A DNA stretch of 64,000 nucleotides from Platycnemis pennipes. Taxonomy: Eukaryota; Arthropoda; Insecta; Odonata; Platycnemididae. Below, one piece after another: positions 34,380 to 44,684 of this stretch. The position numbers were made by a program, and so were the translations under genes. The number at the start of each line of letters is the position of its first letter. Positions within the stretch are counted from its first letter, which is position 1. The notes beneath the pieces are model-generated. The model saw only the letters and a list, made by a program, of their open reading frames with translations. It had not been told where the DNA came from and did no database searches. Location: assembly GCA_933228895.1 (NCBI GenBank), contig OW121855.1, positions 45,026,698 through 45,090,697 on the forward strand, read 5' to 3'.

Positions 34380-34720
34380 TGAATCCCTTCTCGACGAGTG
34401 AGTCAGGCAATATCTACCGGCCGCACTCCAATTGCACCAAAATCACGGCTGTGCGGGGGCGCGGGCCGATGGTTACCATGGCAACGACCGGTATCCCGAG
34501 TCGGAGACCGGCAAGGCTAAAGTGATGGAGAGGGAGGCAGGCAAGCAAGGTTGCGCGGCTGCGCAATGATTTTTCTACAACCCGTCACAGCGACAATGCA
34601 CGCGAAGCACGCCGGGCTCCGTTTTCACTAATAACGGAAGGGAAGCGTATCCGCCAGTCCAATGCAGTCAGTCTCGCACCGAGATTAGTGGACCGGGCGC
34701 ATTTTTAAAAATGCAATGCC
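34380..34720. other. GC- and CpG-rich block with X-box
   Basis: The block is clearly richer in G+C than its surroundings and contains a perfect X-box palindrome. No open frame with a known domain is seen. It could be a promoter or CpG-rich regulatory segment, or an old repeat. Confidence 0.35.
34472..34485. promoter_or_regulatory. RFX-type X-box motif
   Basis: GTTACCATGGCAAC is a full inverted-half-site X-box (GTNRCC, spacer, RGYAAC), the binding site of RFX factors, which control ciliary genes in animals. No downstream gene is identifiable here. Confidence 0.3.
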
Positions 34721-34874
34721 TTTCCAAAGTGCAGCTCTAAATGCCAGAACTGGTATTTTAAGAGAAGTTTAAAATTTAAAAGAGATCGGAGTTCAAAAAA
34801 ACATATTTTCAGTTGTGTTATTTGAGGAAGCAACCAAAAACTGTGTGATCATTAACGCCTTTAGGATAGACAAA

Positions 34875-35241
34875 GGGGCCATTCATATATTACGTAACGC
34901 ATATTTTATACTTTTTTATCTCCATCCCCCTCCACCGCATTACGCTCCGTAACACTGTCAAAGACCCCTTCCCAAATAACGTTATGCCGATAATGAACCC
35001 CCTCTTTTTTGTGAACGATAAGACTGACATTCTTCATCAATACGTCATTTATTTCTGTAATATTTTTATTCACTAATTGTATATTGATGTATATTGTAAA
35101 ATTATTTCAACAAAAAATGAATGTATAGTTTTTGTCCTCCTTACGTGACGGAAGGCTGGACCACCACTCCATAGGGCATCGTAAAAATTGATCCGACCCC
35201 TCCTCTCACCCTTTAGCGTTACGTAATTTATGGACGGTCTC
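34875..35241. mobile_element. MITE with TTACGTAACGC inverted repeats
   Basis: The left end GGGGCCATTCATATATTACG-TAACGC (34875-34900) and the right end GCGTTACG-TAATTTATGGACGGTCTC (35216-35241) are imperfect inverted repeats of about 26 bp. C-rich tracts follow each inside. There is no coding sequence. At about 370 bp it fits a non-autonomous DNA transposon. The superfamily is not assigned; no clear target duplication. Confidence 0.7.
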
Positions 35242-36192
35242 TATGAAGTCGTTAAGAAGCGGTAGACATTTTTTATGGAACCGATGAAAGGTGGACAAAA
35301 AACTGGCGTCGGCATCACCTGAATCTTAATGAGAGGGACCAAGTGGTTTACAGTTCCACGTCTCTTCCGACGGACGAAGTGCTACATTCGAAGTGCTCTA
35401 AACTCAGCACTCACGTAGATTACAGTATGCCTATGAAAAATCCCTATCTCTGTAGGAGTTCAAACTCTGGCCTCCAGACTGGAGACCCAAATGCTCTAGT
35501 AATAATTAAAAGACGTTTCACACCAAAACTTTAGGGTTCACCTAAAAATAAATCAAAACGGGATTAGAGCAAAGTTGCAGGAAAAACACGAAATACATTC
35601 TTCTACGATATAGTCACATAGTCATGGATGAAAATATTGCATTACATGTTTCCTCAAGTTAATACTTGTCTCGAAAAAAAATAGTCTGAAATTATGCGTG
35701 GATGTTAGAACGGCAATTAGTGTGGATGCGCGATAGTGCCTCTTGGCTCAAGGTAAGTAAGTAGAGATAGAGCGTTAAAAAGAGAAGGGAATTGCATAAC
35801 ATGTGAAGGCTCTCAAATACGAACAATCTCCGGCTAAGATCCAGGAGAACTTAGATGAGGATGAATATAAAGGACGAGCAATGGCGAGTGAACATAAATA
35901 CTCTTCAGCGAAAAAAAACCGAGTTTACTTGGCAAAAAGATGAATGTATACGAGTAAGCATATCCAGAAGATAAAACAATTACATAATCCAAACCAGGTT
36001 GAGTATGGTCTCAAAATGGTTTACCTTTTTCAAGCATGAAAATAGTAACTTCAGATGTTAATAATGAAAAAAATATCTGCATCCTCAAAGAGGGAACAAA
36101 ATTAGATGACAACACCATTTTAAAGTGGTGGCAAACATGACGCTCACCGTTTTGCAGGATCTGTTCTTGATTTTTTATCGTAGGAGTTGACT
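35242..36192. other. no feature recognised
   Basis: AT-rich with short frames only. Confidence 0.5.
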
Positions 36193-36275
36193 TACATCTA
36201 CATCTACATAATACCCTGCAAGCCACCAAAAAGGTGTGTGGCAGGGGGCGAACTCCCACCAAACATGCACCACTT
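36193..36275 (-). mobile_element. very short family A 3' end
   Basis: It has a well kept tail (ACATCTACATCTACATAATA), then CCCTGCAAGCCACCAAAAAG and GTGTGTGGCAGGGGGCG; homology stops after about 80 bp. It is an extreme 5' truncation just behind the hairpin. Confidence 0.8.
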
Positions 36276-39200
36276 AGTGGCTAAGTGACACTTCACAGGT
36301 TTGAATTTCTGAGGTTAAATACTCTTAAACTCTTTTTCTTTCCTTTAGCCACAACTCACGTGGAGAGCGAAGGTGTGACTATCAGTCTTCAAATTTAATT
36401 TCAGCTACTCTACGTGGATTGAACACCTGAAATATTTTCGTTAATTATTCGCTAAATTATAATCTGATTCAATACCTATCTTTCAACCCAAACCCCCCAT
36501 TCCAGATACCTATATACCTACCTATCTTATTTTCTCTTTGCAGTTCGAAGCAAGTAGGTGCACAAATTCATTGATGGAATAAATATTGGGTCACTTTAGC
36601 TATCACAGTGCACCAATTGAGTCTACATATTAAAATTGTGAGATGATGGCATAAGATTAAGTGATATTTTTTGTTCACTCGATAATTTAGCATGGGCATA
36701 AACCTAGCAAATACCAGCATAAACGAGAGACAAAACAATCGAAAATATTTTTACAGGACCATAATAGCTCGAATCGAATGTTAAATTCTTATGGACATCC
36801 CAGAGACTTTAACGCCTGTACAATTTAACGGAGTCCTAGAGCAATTCCAAGGACCTTTCCATGTTGTTTTCCCACTCCTTTCTTAGAACTTGACCGTTGA
36901 AATTTCAAAATTTCAACACCTCTCTGGCATCGATTCTACAAAGTCCCAGACAGCTTCTTCCAGGTTTTCGCCCCTTATATAAATTTTACAACATGAAATC
37001 TGCAAAAAGTGTGTTCAACTGGGACCTTAAGAAATGAGACCCCAGATCGATGTACGAATTTATGGCAATACCTTTTGGGTGTTCCTCCGCGATAGATTGC
37101 CTCTTGGCCACGAAACTTTCGTTAACGGCTTTTGGGCTAAGGTGATCGTCCTATGCTTTCCAGTAGCGCAGTAATACCTAAGAGCGAGCCAAAACAGTCT
37201 TTATTTACACTTTTTTACTCATTTAATATCAGCCCCCAGGGATCCCTAACAAATTCAATCATGGGTGAGAAGCATAATGTACTATAAAAATACCTCGAGA
37301 GCTACTTTTAGTGAGTGCGCCACGTCAGAAGTAGCTAATTTATAATAGTATTATTTATTTTTCTTCCTCCTGATTGGCACAGAAAAATTGGAAAATAAAC
37401 ATTCACAAACGTCTCAGCAACGGGCCTAACGTTTGTCATTTTGAAGCCGCGTGCGCAGCTGTAGCCTTCATTGTTCCCACTTTCAAACGCTGCGTTTACC
37501 CTGTCAGAGTACGTATCAGATAAACATCTTTAGGCATTGTCGAAAATGAAATATTTCATGAAACAACCTATTAAACGACTTCAACTTCATTTGAATAGAG
37601 ATGAATGAATGGTATAACTACCGGTGGACCTTCAGTCTCAATCACCTTTATATGCCTCCCAATAACGTCCCGCAACATGAGTAATCGCACCTATCGAAGA
37701 CTACTAAAGTTTGTCTTGCTCGACAAAAACGAACGATACTACGCAAGTAAACAATACTATTATTTCCTATTTATTAGGTTTGAGTACGCATTTCGTCCTT
37801 CTGCTAGTGATTTTAATATGGCAACATTTCCAGCAAAATTATAATAATTTTAATGCCGTATATTGGGAAGCTTCTACTGCTAAGGTTATAACGCACCGTC
37901 CCAGAACAAGGATTGTAAAATCAATTAGTATTTTCTCGGTACCGCACAATCAACCCCAAATAAGGAGAGCATAGTATTGCCCCACAAAACCGTCTAGTAA
38001 ACTTGGAAAATAAATTTGGCTCATGATCGCAAAACGAAAAATATTACGATACATCGGGACGTGTTTCTGTGTTCCAAGAAAGCCGCTCCCTCCTTGATGA
38101 GGGGCTTGCGATTCCAGGGAATCAGAAAAATCACAAGAATGGTGACTTGAAGGTAAAAACCGAAGGAGATATCCTCTTTCGAAGAAATTAAAAACTCGGA
38201 GCCTCTGACAGCAAGGCCAATGCTCGGCGGTCAGGCTTCCTATTTCCTTCCCTACCCTACCCTCGTGCCCTTCCCTATCTGGACCTTCTCTCCGAAGCGT
38301 GAAGGAGGCAGGATGGTGGTGGGTGGGGTGGATGATTTGTGGAACAAAAGCGGAGGCGTGTCTCGACATCCACCCCGCGGAGAAATATGAAGGAGTAGCG
38401 TGGCTAGTAGAGTGCAGGGCAAAGTAGAGCGCTTCCCGCGGCACGTTCGCCTCGAAGCGTGGAGAGGTGGGTGGCGCGACAGGAAGATAGATGGTGAGAA
38501 AGGAAAATAAGAGGGATGGAAAGGAGGTTCTATGGGTGTGGGAGGAGAAGGAAAGAAGAAAGGGAGAATAACCGCTGAGGGATGATTGTGAGGCGAGGAG
38601 GTCCGGCAGATGGTAGGTGGAAAAAGGAGGCTGGGGTCGAACATTGTTGTGGTCAATGGCGGCCGCAGTGTAGGCAACGATTAGTGCGGGTACCGTAAGA
38701 GGCGAATGAAGGACTCCCATGCTCGAATTCCACCAAATGCATAGATACCAAGCACGAAAAAAATCGTTAACTTAAAGCTGGTGTCCCATGTGGATACAAT
38801 TATTTTATAAAAATTGGACGCAACTGAATTGGATCGTAGGGCGTGGAGTTATTTGTATTCAAATGGTTTTTGGACCAAAATTTTACACACAAATTTTTGG
38901 ACCAAATGAATAGACTTCTTCTCTAAACTTCCATCCAAATGTATGAAACCAAACAATCACAGACTTATAAAAAAGTGATCATCACTATCCGCTTTTTTTA
39001 GAGTGATTTGATTGCAGCTCTTTGGATTAGAGTATTGCAATCACGGAACAGATGGAATTGACGTAATTATGACGTCCTTACACCTGGTTAAGATACTCTG
39101 CACTAATTTTACTGTCAACTAATATTTAATGAGCCATCATACATAAGTGAACAGTGCAACTTGTGCAGTTTAATTTAATTCAATTGATGCACGATTTCCA

Positions 39201-40219
39201 CAGCTAAAGTTACAATTGCTGTGGCTTCTTCACATTCGGTTATGGCAGCCACTTCCCTTAATTTGGAAGAAACGCGTTTGAAAAAAGATGAAAATTGGAC
39301 CGCGGAATAACGGCTCAAAAGACATTCGCTGTACGAAATGCATTTTCTTGAGGTACCTAGGTATATTGTATTCGTAACGCCTTTGGATACATTCTTAGGA
39401 AACCATAGAATGTTCTCAGGTATAACACGAAATATAACATACTGTCTCATCCGTTGCAATCAATAAACTTGAATATGATGACAGCTGGAACACAAAAATA
39501 ATTAAAAAAAAGGAAGATTACACTTATTGACATCTTTGGGAAATAGCCACATAAAAGCTGTCCTGATAGACATTAAAATGCGTTCATATCGCTGAAACAG
39601 AGGCAAGCAAACGTTTAAGAGGGGAAGTTATGAATATGGATTGTATCGCAGCATATAAGATGTTTATAAACTTCATAAGCATTTCAGTCAAACATTGTAT
39701 TCCAACGCCCCAAAGCGATGGCGTGCATAGGCGAATTGGCGAGGATTCCATTACCTATTCTTTCGAAGAAATACCAGTATGCTGAGTATATCGAGTTCTC
39801 TTTCCTGACGTTCAATCTGCATGATGTTTTTTTAAAATCTTATCAGTACAAAACCACTGGACTTCAATCCACAACAATTCATGCGACGGATAAAATATGC
39901 AGAGGCACGACAAAAATTATAGAGACTTAAGAATATGATGTACGAGATAAAAATACCATAAATATACATTATAGCTGGACTAGATATGTTTTGTATAAGG
40001 TACCAGGGGCAAAACGGTGAATGAAACTAAAAATCCTAACATTACGATTCTAACGTTAGCCAGGTGAATGTTCCCATATCCCTTGCTTAAGTTAACAAGC
40101 TGTTTTTATCTGAATATTCTACTGAAAGCTTTATTTGCCAACAAGACAGCATATTCTGAAACCACAGTTAAGTTTTCTTCAAATATCACAGTCTTCATTA
40201 AAATTAATTCAACAAAATA
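36276..40219. other. no gene recognised; purine-rich block
   Basis: 38.1-38.75 kb is GC- and purine-rich on the plus strand, which opens a 256-residue low-complexity frame on the minus strand (37950-38720) rich in P, S and H. I do not regard that as a gene. Elsewhere it is AT-rich without recognisable repeats. Confidence 0.45.
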
Positions 40220-40451
40220 TACATCTACATCTACATCTACATAATACCCTGCAAGCCACCACAAGGGTGTGTGGCAGGGGGTGATTGCTCACCAAACATG
40301 CACTACATATCATGCATAAAAAAGGAATAGTATTAATATAGTAGTCAGAACTACACTATTTAAAAAGATAGAAATTGCAAAGAAAACATGCAAAAACATT
40401 CTGTTAGTAGGGTTAGCTTTAAGTACTCATACCAACATGCAGCTACCAATG

Positions 40452-43079
40452 CTATTCATTGCTACTCTCCGATAGGACATATTTACCGTTATTCGTATCT
40501 CTTATTGTGCGAGGGAAAAAGGACATTTTGAATCGGTCAGTTCGGCAATCAATTTCTCTAACTTTATGATTATGGTCCAGTCTGCCATAGTAAGTTGGGG
40601 TTCGTAAAATATTTTTAACATCATCACTGAAAATATTGCCTTGGAATTTGTGGAACAGATTAAGTCTAAATTTCAACCTGCGATCTGACAATGATTCCCA
40701 TTTCAATTCATTTAATAGACTGGTTACGCTAATATAATTATCGTATCGCCCCTTTACAAATCTTGCCGATCTTCGCTGCACACGTTCAAGTTCATTACTT
40801 AGACCGATTTCGTAGGGATCCCATACACTGGCAGCATATTCCAAATGAGGTCTAACAAGGGAAAAGTAGCTGATTTCTCGTACATGATCGTCACATTTAC
40901 CCAATACTCTTTTATTGAAACCCAGTTTGCGATTCGCTTGACCCATTATTTCACGAATGTGTTTACCCCAGGAAAGATCATTTGTCAGTCTTATTCCAAG
41001 ATATTTAATGGATTCCACGTTTGTTAATTCATTATTACTTATTTTGTAAGTGGTAGGAGGAGAGCTATTCTTTTTCCAAAAATTCATTACAAGACATTTC
41101 TTAAAGTTTAATTCTAACTGCCATGTATCACACCAAGTTTCAATTGCTTGTAGGTCAATATTTAAATATTCTTTATCGTTCGGGCATAGAATTTCCCTGT
41201 ACACTACTGCGTCATCGGCAAATAGACGAAGCTTACTTTTTACCACCTTTTGGATATCATTAATATACAAAAGGAATAGGAGTGGACCTATCACACTACC
41301 TTGTGGGACACCCGAAGTGACTTTAATTGCCGGTGAGGAAACACCTGTCAAAACAACCCTTTGAACCCGATCATGCAGAAAATCATTAATCCATGATATA
41401 ATGTTACTGTCTAACCCATAAGATTTTAACTTCAAAATTAGTTTGCTGTGAGAAACCTTGTCAAAAGCCTTCTTGAAGTCAAGAAATATAGCATCCACTG
41501 GAATATTATTTTCGCCAGAAACTAAAATATCGTGGGAAAAGAGAGCAAGTTGGGTTTCACACGATCTGCTCTTTCGGAAGCCATGCTGGACATTGGACAA
41601 TAAATTCTGGCTATCTAGGTGTCCCATGACTGAACTGACAATTATATGTTCTAGGACCTTGCATGAAATGGATGTGAGGGATATAGGTCTGTAGTTAGAT
41701 GGCTGCTCCCTATCGCCACTTTTAAAAATGGGTGTTACATCGGCTGCTTTCCAGTCCATCGGTACGACGTGTTCGGTCAGGGATTTATTAAATACTATTT
41801 CAAGGTAGGGGGAAATTTCGGATGCTAACTCTCTATATACGCGGGAGGGAATTTGATCAGGGCCAGGAGATTTGTTGGGGCTTATATCTTTAAGTAATTT
41901 TTCAATACCATTACAGGAAATGTCAATTGGTTGCATCAACCGCTGAAAGAGGTCAGGTAACACGACAGTTGAATCCCCGGAAGGTGGGTTAAAAACGGTT
42001 TGGAAGAAGGAATTTAGCAAGTTAACTTTGTCGAGTGTGTTTGTGGTCATTTCACCTCTATCATTTTTAAGTGAATGGACGGCAGACTTATGGCCTTGCA
42101 CTTCCCTTACGTACGACCAGAAGACTTTTGGATTTTCTTTCAATTGTTCCCCAAGTGTTTTTCTTTTGAATTCTGCAAATGCATTACTAAGGGCTGACTT
42201 TGCAGTGGATTTTGAAATTTTATAATTTTCAATAATTACATTACGCTCATCAGTGGGCATATGTTTACTAATTTTTTTCATTTTAGCATGACATATTCGC
42301 TGCCGTCTCAGGGATTTTCTCACTTCGGCATTGTACCACCTAGGTTCAGTGCTTTCTTTTTTGAATTTACTAGGGATAAATCTGTTGATCCCAGAGCGCA
42401 TGATATTAATGAACGACTTCCATGAATCGTTGGTGCATACCTTTATGGAAGACTTTTTGAAATCCGATAAGGAATCTCTTAAATAAATTTTAAAGTTAGC
42501 AAAGTCTGCTCTTTTAAAAATGTAAAACTTTCTTTTTTGTTTAAAATTTTTATCTAAAGATAGCGAGAGTTTTGCAGTTATAACTCTGTGGTCACTGATT
42601 CCATCAACCGTGTCAATCATTGTCACATGTTGTGGGATATTGGTTGCCAGTAAATCAAGAGTGTTGTCCCCTCTATTAGGTGCTGTAGCTAATTGTGTCA
42701 GGGAGTTATTGGAGAAAACATCTAATAGAGTCTCACAGATGTCTTTGTCCCTTCCTCCAGCTTTGAAGCAGTATGTTCTCCAGTCTATTGATGGTGCATT
42801 GAAATCTCCACCTATTATTATATTACGTTCGCTGTTACGGGACGTTATAGTATTTATCTGGTTTCCCAGTTCTAATAATGACTCAACATCAGTGTTTGGG
42901 GGCCTATAGAAGGCGCAGACAGATATTGATCTGGATTTAGGGCATGTTAATGAACACCAAACACATTCTAAGGGGTTGTCGGGAAATATTACTGCTTTGC
43001 TAATGATTGAGTTCTTGACTGCAATGAAAACACCACCACCTGCTCTGTTATGTCTATCTTTTCTATATATTTTAAAAGA
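40452..43079 (-). CDS. Family A LINE ORF2: endonuclease plus reverse transcriptase
   Basis: The endonuclease nicks the target and the reverse transcriptase copies element RNA from that nick. The frame is open for about 875 residues. In order: RAGGGVFIAVK, the endonuclease blocks CAFYRPPN (near 42900), GGDFNAPSIDW (near 42800) and SDHRV (near 42595), then a linker with NKSPGPDQIPSRVYRE. The polymerase follows, with motif A FLDFKKAFDKVSHSKL, motif B SGVPQGSVIGPLLFLLYIND and motif C LFADDAVVY (near 41215), and a C-terminal SFFPRTIRD. There is no RNase H. The ATG at 42626 is internal and would lose the endonuclease; the true start lies upstream in another frame. Conserved catalytic residues seen are intact. 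Group: Jockey/CR1/L2-like. Confidence 0.92.
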   Translation of the reverse strand, partial: SFKIYRKDRHNRAGGGVFIAVKNSIISKAVIFPDNPLECVWCSLTCPKSRSISVCAFYRPPNTDVESLLELGNQINTITSRNSERNIIIGGDFNAPSIDWRTYCFKAGGRDKDICETLLDVFSNNSLTQLATAPNRGDNTLDLLATNIPQHVTMIDTVDGISDHRVITAKLSLSLDKNFKQKRKFYIFKRADFANFKIYLRDSLSDFKKSSIKVCTNDSWKSFINIMRSGINRFIPSKFKKESTEPRWYNAEVRKSLRRQRICHAKMKKISKHMPTDERNVIIENYKISKSTAKSALSNAFAEFKRKTLGEQLKENPKVFWSYVREVQGHKSAVHSLKNDRGEMTTNTLDKVNLLNSFFQTVFNPPSGDSTVVLPDLFQRLMQPIDISCNGIEKLLKDISPNKSPGPDQIPSRVYRELASEISPYLEIVFNKSLTEHVVPMDWKAADVTPIFKSGDREQPSNYRPISLTSISCKVLEHIIVSSVMGHLDSQNLLSNVQHGFRKSRSCETQLALFSHDILVSGENNIPVDAIFLDFKKAFDKVSHSKLILKLKSYGLDSNIISWINDFLHDRVQRVVLTGVSSPAIKVTSGVPQGSVIGPLLFLLYINDIQKVVKSKLRLFADDAVVYREILCPNDKEYLNIDLQAIETWCDTWQLELNFKKCLVMNFWKKNSSPPTTYKISNNELTNVESIKYLGIRLTNDLSWGKHIREIMGQANRKLGFNKRVLGKCDDHVREISYFSLVRPHLEYAASVWDPYEIGLSNELERVQRRSARFVKGRYDNYISVTSLLNELKWESLSDRRLKFRLNLFHKFQGNIFSDDVKNILRTPTYYGRLDHNHKVREIDCRTDRFKMSFFPRTIRDTNNGKYVLSESSNE

Positions 43080-43081
43080 TT

Positions 43082-43210
43082 TGGGAATATTTCTGAGTCA
43101 GGAATGTCATCCGTCAGCCAACTTTCAGTTCCTATAATTACATCTGCATCAGTAGTATGAATAAGGTGATGGAACTCAGGTATCTTGTTTTTAAGACTTC
43201 GGCAATATAC
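43082..43210 (-). pseudogene. A3 ORF2 N-terminal endonuclease part, other frame
   Basis: VYCRSLKNKIPEF...DADVIIGTESWL...DSEIFP is the classical start of an exonuclease-endonuclease-phosphatase-type LINE endonuclease, including the catalytic glutamate of GTESWL. It continues in the main frame (FKIYRKDRHNRAGGG) after a frameshift in the run of A and T near 43075-43085. Upstream of the VYC codons, homology to a known LINE protein becomes doubtful. Confidence 0.85.
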
Positions 43211-43413
43211 TTCCTGCAGAAGTATTTGAAGAATGAAGCAGGCTGAATGCATGCTATTAGCATTTGCATCAAGACATTCGCTCTCTCGCCAAATGGAGCA
43301 CAAAACCACGTTTTGGTATCCTTTCAAAAAGTTTTTACAACTCATCATTCACTCTTGCCCAAGTTCTAAGGACAATCGCCTGTTGGATCTGAGGTTTCCA
43401 CGGCGTTTATCCA

Positions 43414-43562
43414 CAATGGTGACGGCTTTCAGGCGTTCCTCTGACGGCCAAATTCGACACATCGTCACTTATGACCTGAAGATGCCAGCAGGATGGCTGG
43501 AGAAACTGTCGTCACCATGAGACGCCCTGACGCTGAGGAACGCCCGAAAGCCGTAAACATTG
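43414..43562 (+). repeat. foldback element with hammerhead-like core
   Basis: 28-nt arms (43414-43441 and 43535-43562, 25 of 28 pairs) enclose a core with CTGAAGA (43476-43482), a CCAGC/GCTGG stem (43485-43489 with 43496-43500), GAAA (43502-43505), C-TGTC-GTC, and a 6-bp possible stem I (CTTATG with CATGAG) beyond a 2-base mismatch. Size and layout parallel 50873-51023. It may be a Penelope-like or retrozyme-type remnant; no protein is coded. Confidence 0.5.
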
Positions 43563-43587
43563 ACAATCACCTATAACGTATTCTATT

Positions 43588-43674
43588 GATCTAGCTCTTA
43601 GTTACACGTCAGTAGTGCAGGTTTGGCGATATTCACCCCCTTCCACACCCCCTCGCGGGGTAAACGCAGATAGT
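43588..43674 (+). mobile_element. LINE 3' end, family C
   Basis: TAGCTCTTAGTTACACG, TTCACCCCCTTCCACACC and CCCTCGCGGGGTAAACGC match C ends; the GTGGCTTGCA part is deleted. Confidence 0.55.
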
Positions 43675-44095
43675 TCCCATGAATAAACAATAATACGTAA
43701 GTACATCATATTACAGTCTTCCGTTGCTCTTTACACGGGCTCCACGGGCTTCTTTCCTTCTGAGGAGCAAGGTAGGCGAGGCCTGTAGATCACTTAATGC
43801 ATGCGAATAAAGTAGTTGGTAAATTTTCACCACAAGGCTCCCTAACGAGAATAATATAATTCGACACCATCACCATATTTTCTTCTAGCTTTCAACCTAA
43901 CGAAGAGTTTTTTCATCCAGAAAAACATTTCAACTCACACACTAAGCTGAACTTATAATTTTCAGGTTAAATGCCTTACAACTTTTAGGAGGACGAAACA
44001 ATCAAACGCAGGCATCAGCTTACAAAACACGAGGAACTTTTAAGTTGCACAGAAAACAAGAGGCAAGACCGCGTAAGCATCATTCATGTAGATGT

Positions 44096-44684
44096 ACGAA
44101 ATAGGCTTAAATAACGAACTGGAGCGTGTGCAGCGAAGATCGGTAAGATTTGAAAAGGAACGTTATGATTACTATAGTAGCGTAACTAGTCTATTAGAAG
44201 AACTATAATGGGAATCATTATCTGACCGTAGGTTGAAATTTAGATGTAATCTCTTAATTAAATTCCAAGACAATTTTTTCACTGATAACGTTAAAACTTT
44301 TACGAACTCCAAGTTATTATGGTAGACTGGACCATGATAATTAAATTAGAGATTTTTGATTGCCGAATCCACTGGTTCGAAATGCCCTTCTTTCCTCGTA
44401 GAATCAGGGATATGAATAGCTGCAAATATATCCAATAGTATAAATACAACTGTATCAATGAATAGCAAAGATGGCTGCATGCTTGTATAAGAACTTTAAG
44501 CAAGCCAACTAACAGCATGCTTATGCATGCTTGCCTTGCTATTTTAATATTTTTTAAATTGTTAAGATCAGGCTAGAATATTGTTACTAATCAATTTTGA
44601 GCGTGATATATAACGCATGTTTGGTGTGAATTTACCTGCTGCCACATACATTAATGGTGGCTCGCAAGGTATGATGTAGATGTA
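44096..44684 (+). mobile_element. old family A LINE 3' fragment
   Basis: It starts at the codons for YEIGLNNELERVQRRS and runs through decayed C-terminal codons to a 3' end GTGGCTCGCAAGGTATGATG with a short tail. Several stops and indels are present. Confidence 0.82.

Larger units (their letters stand above)
40220..43250 (-). mobile_element. Family A LINE copy A3, longest copy
   Basis: Read on the minus strand: the start of the endonuclease near 43210, the whole reverse transcriptase, stop at 40452, then a 230-bp 3' untranslated region with the conserved hairpin and three GATGTA units at 40220. It is about 3 kb. The 5' boundary is uncertain (about 43220-43340), and no ORF1 (gag-like) precedes it. 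The only clear coding defect is one frameshift near 43080, so this is the best guide to the family's protein. Confidence 0.9.

Noticed and set aside
37950..38720. 256-residue minus-strand frame
   Set aside because: Low-complexity P/S/H-rich translation of a purine-rich tract, overlapped by another long frame and without any domain.
40845..41364. Plus-strand frames opposite the A3 ORF2
   Set aside because: Antisense shadows of the reverse transcriptase; the same shadow frames recur opposite the other A copies.
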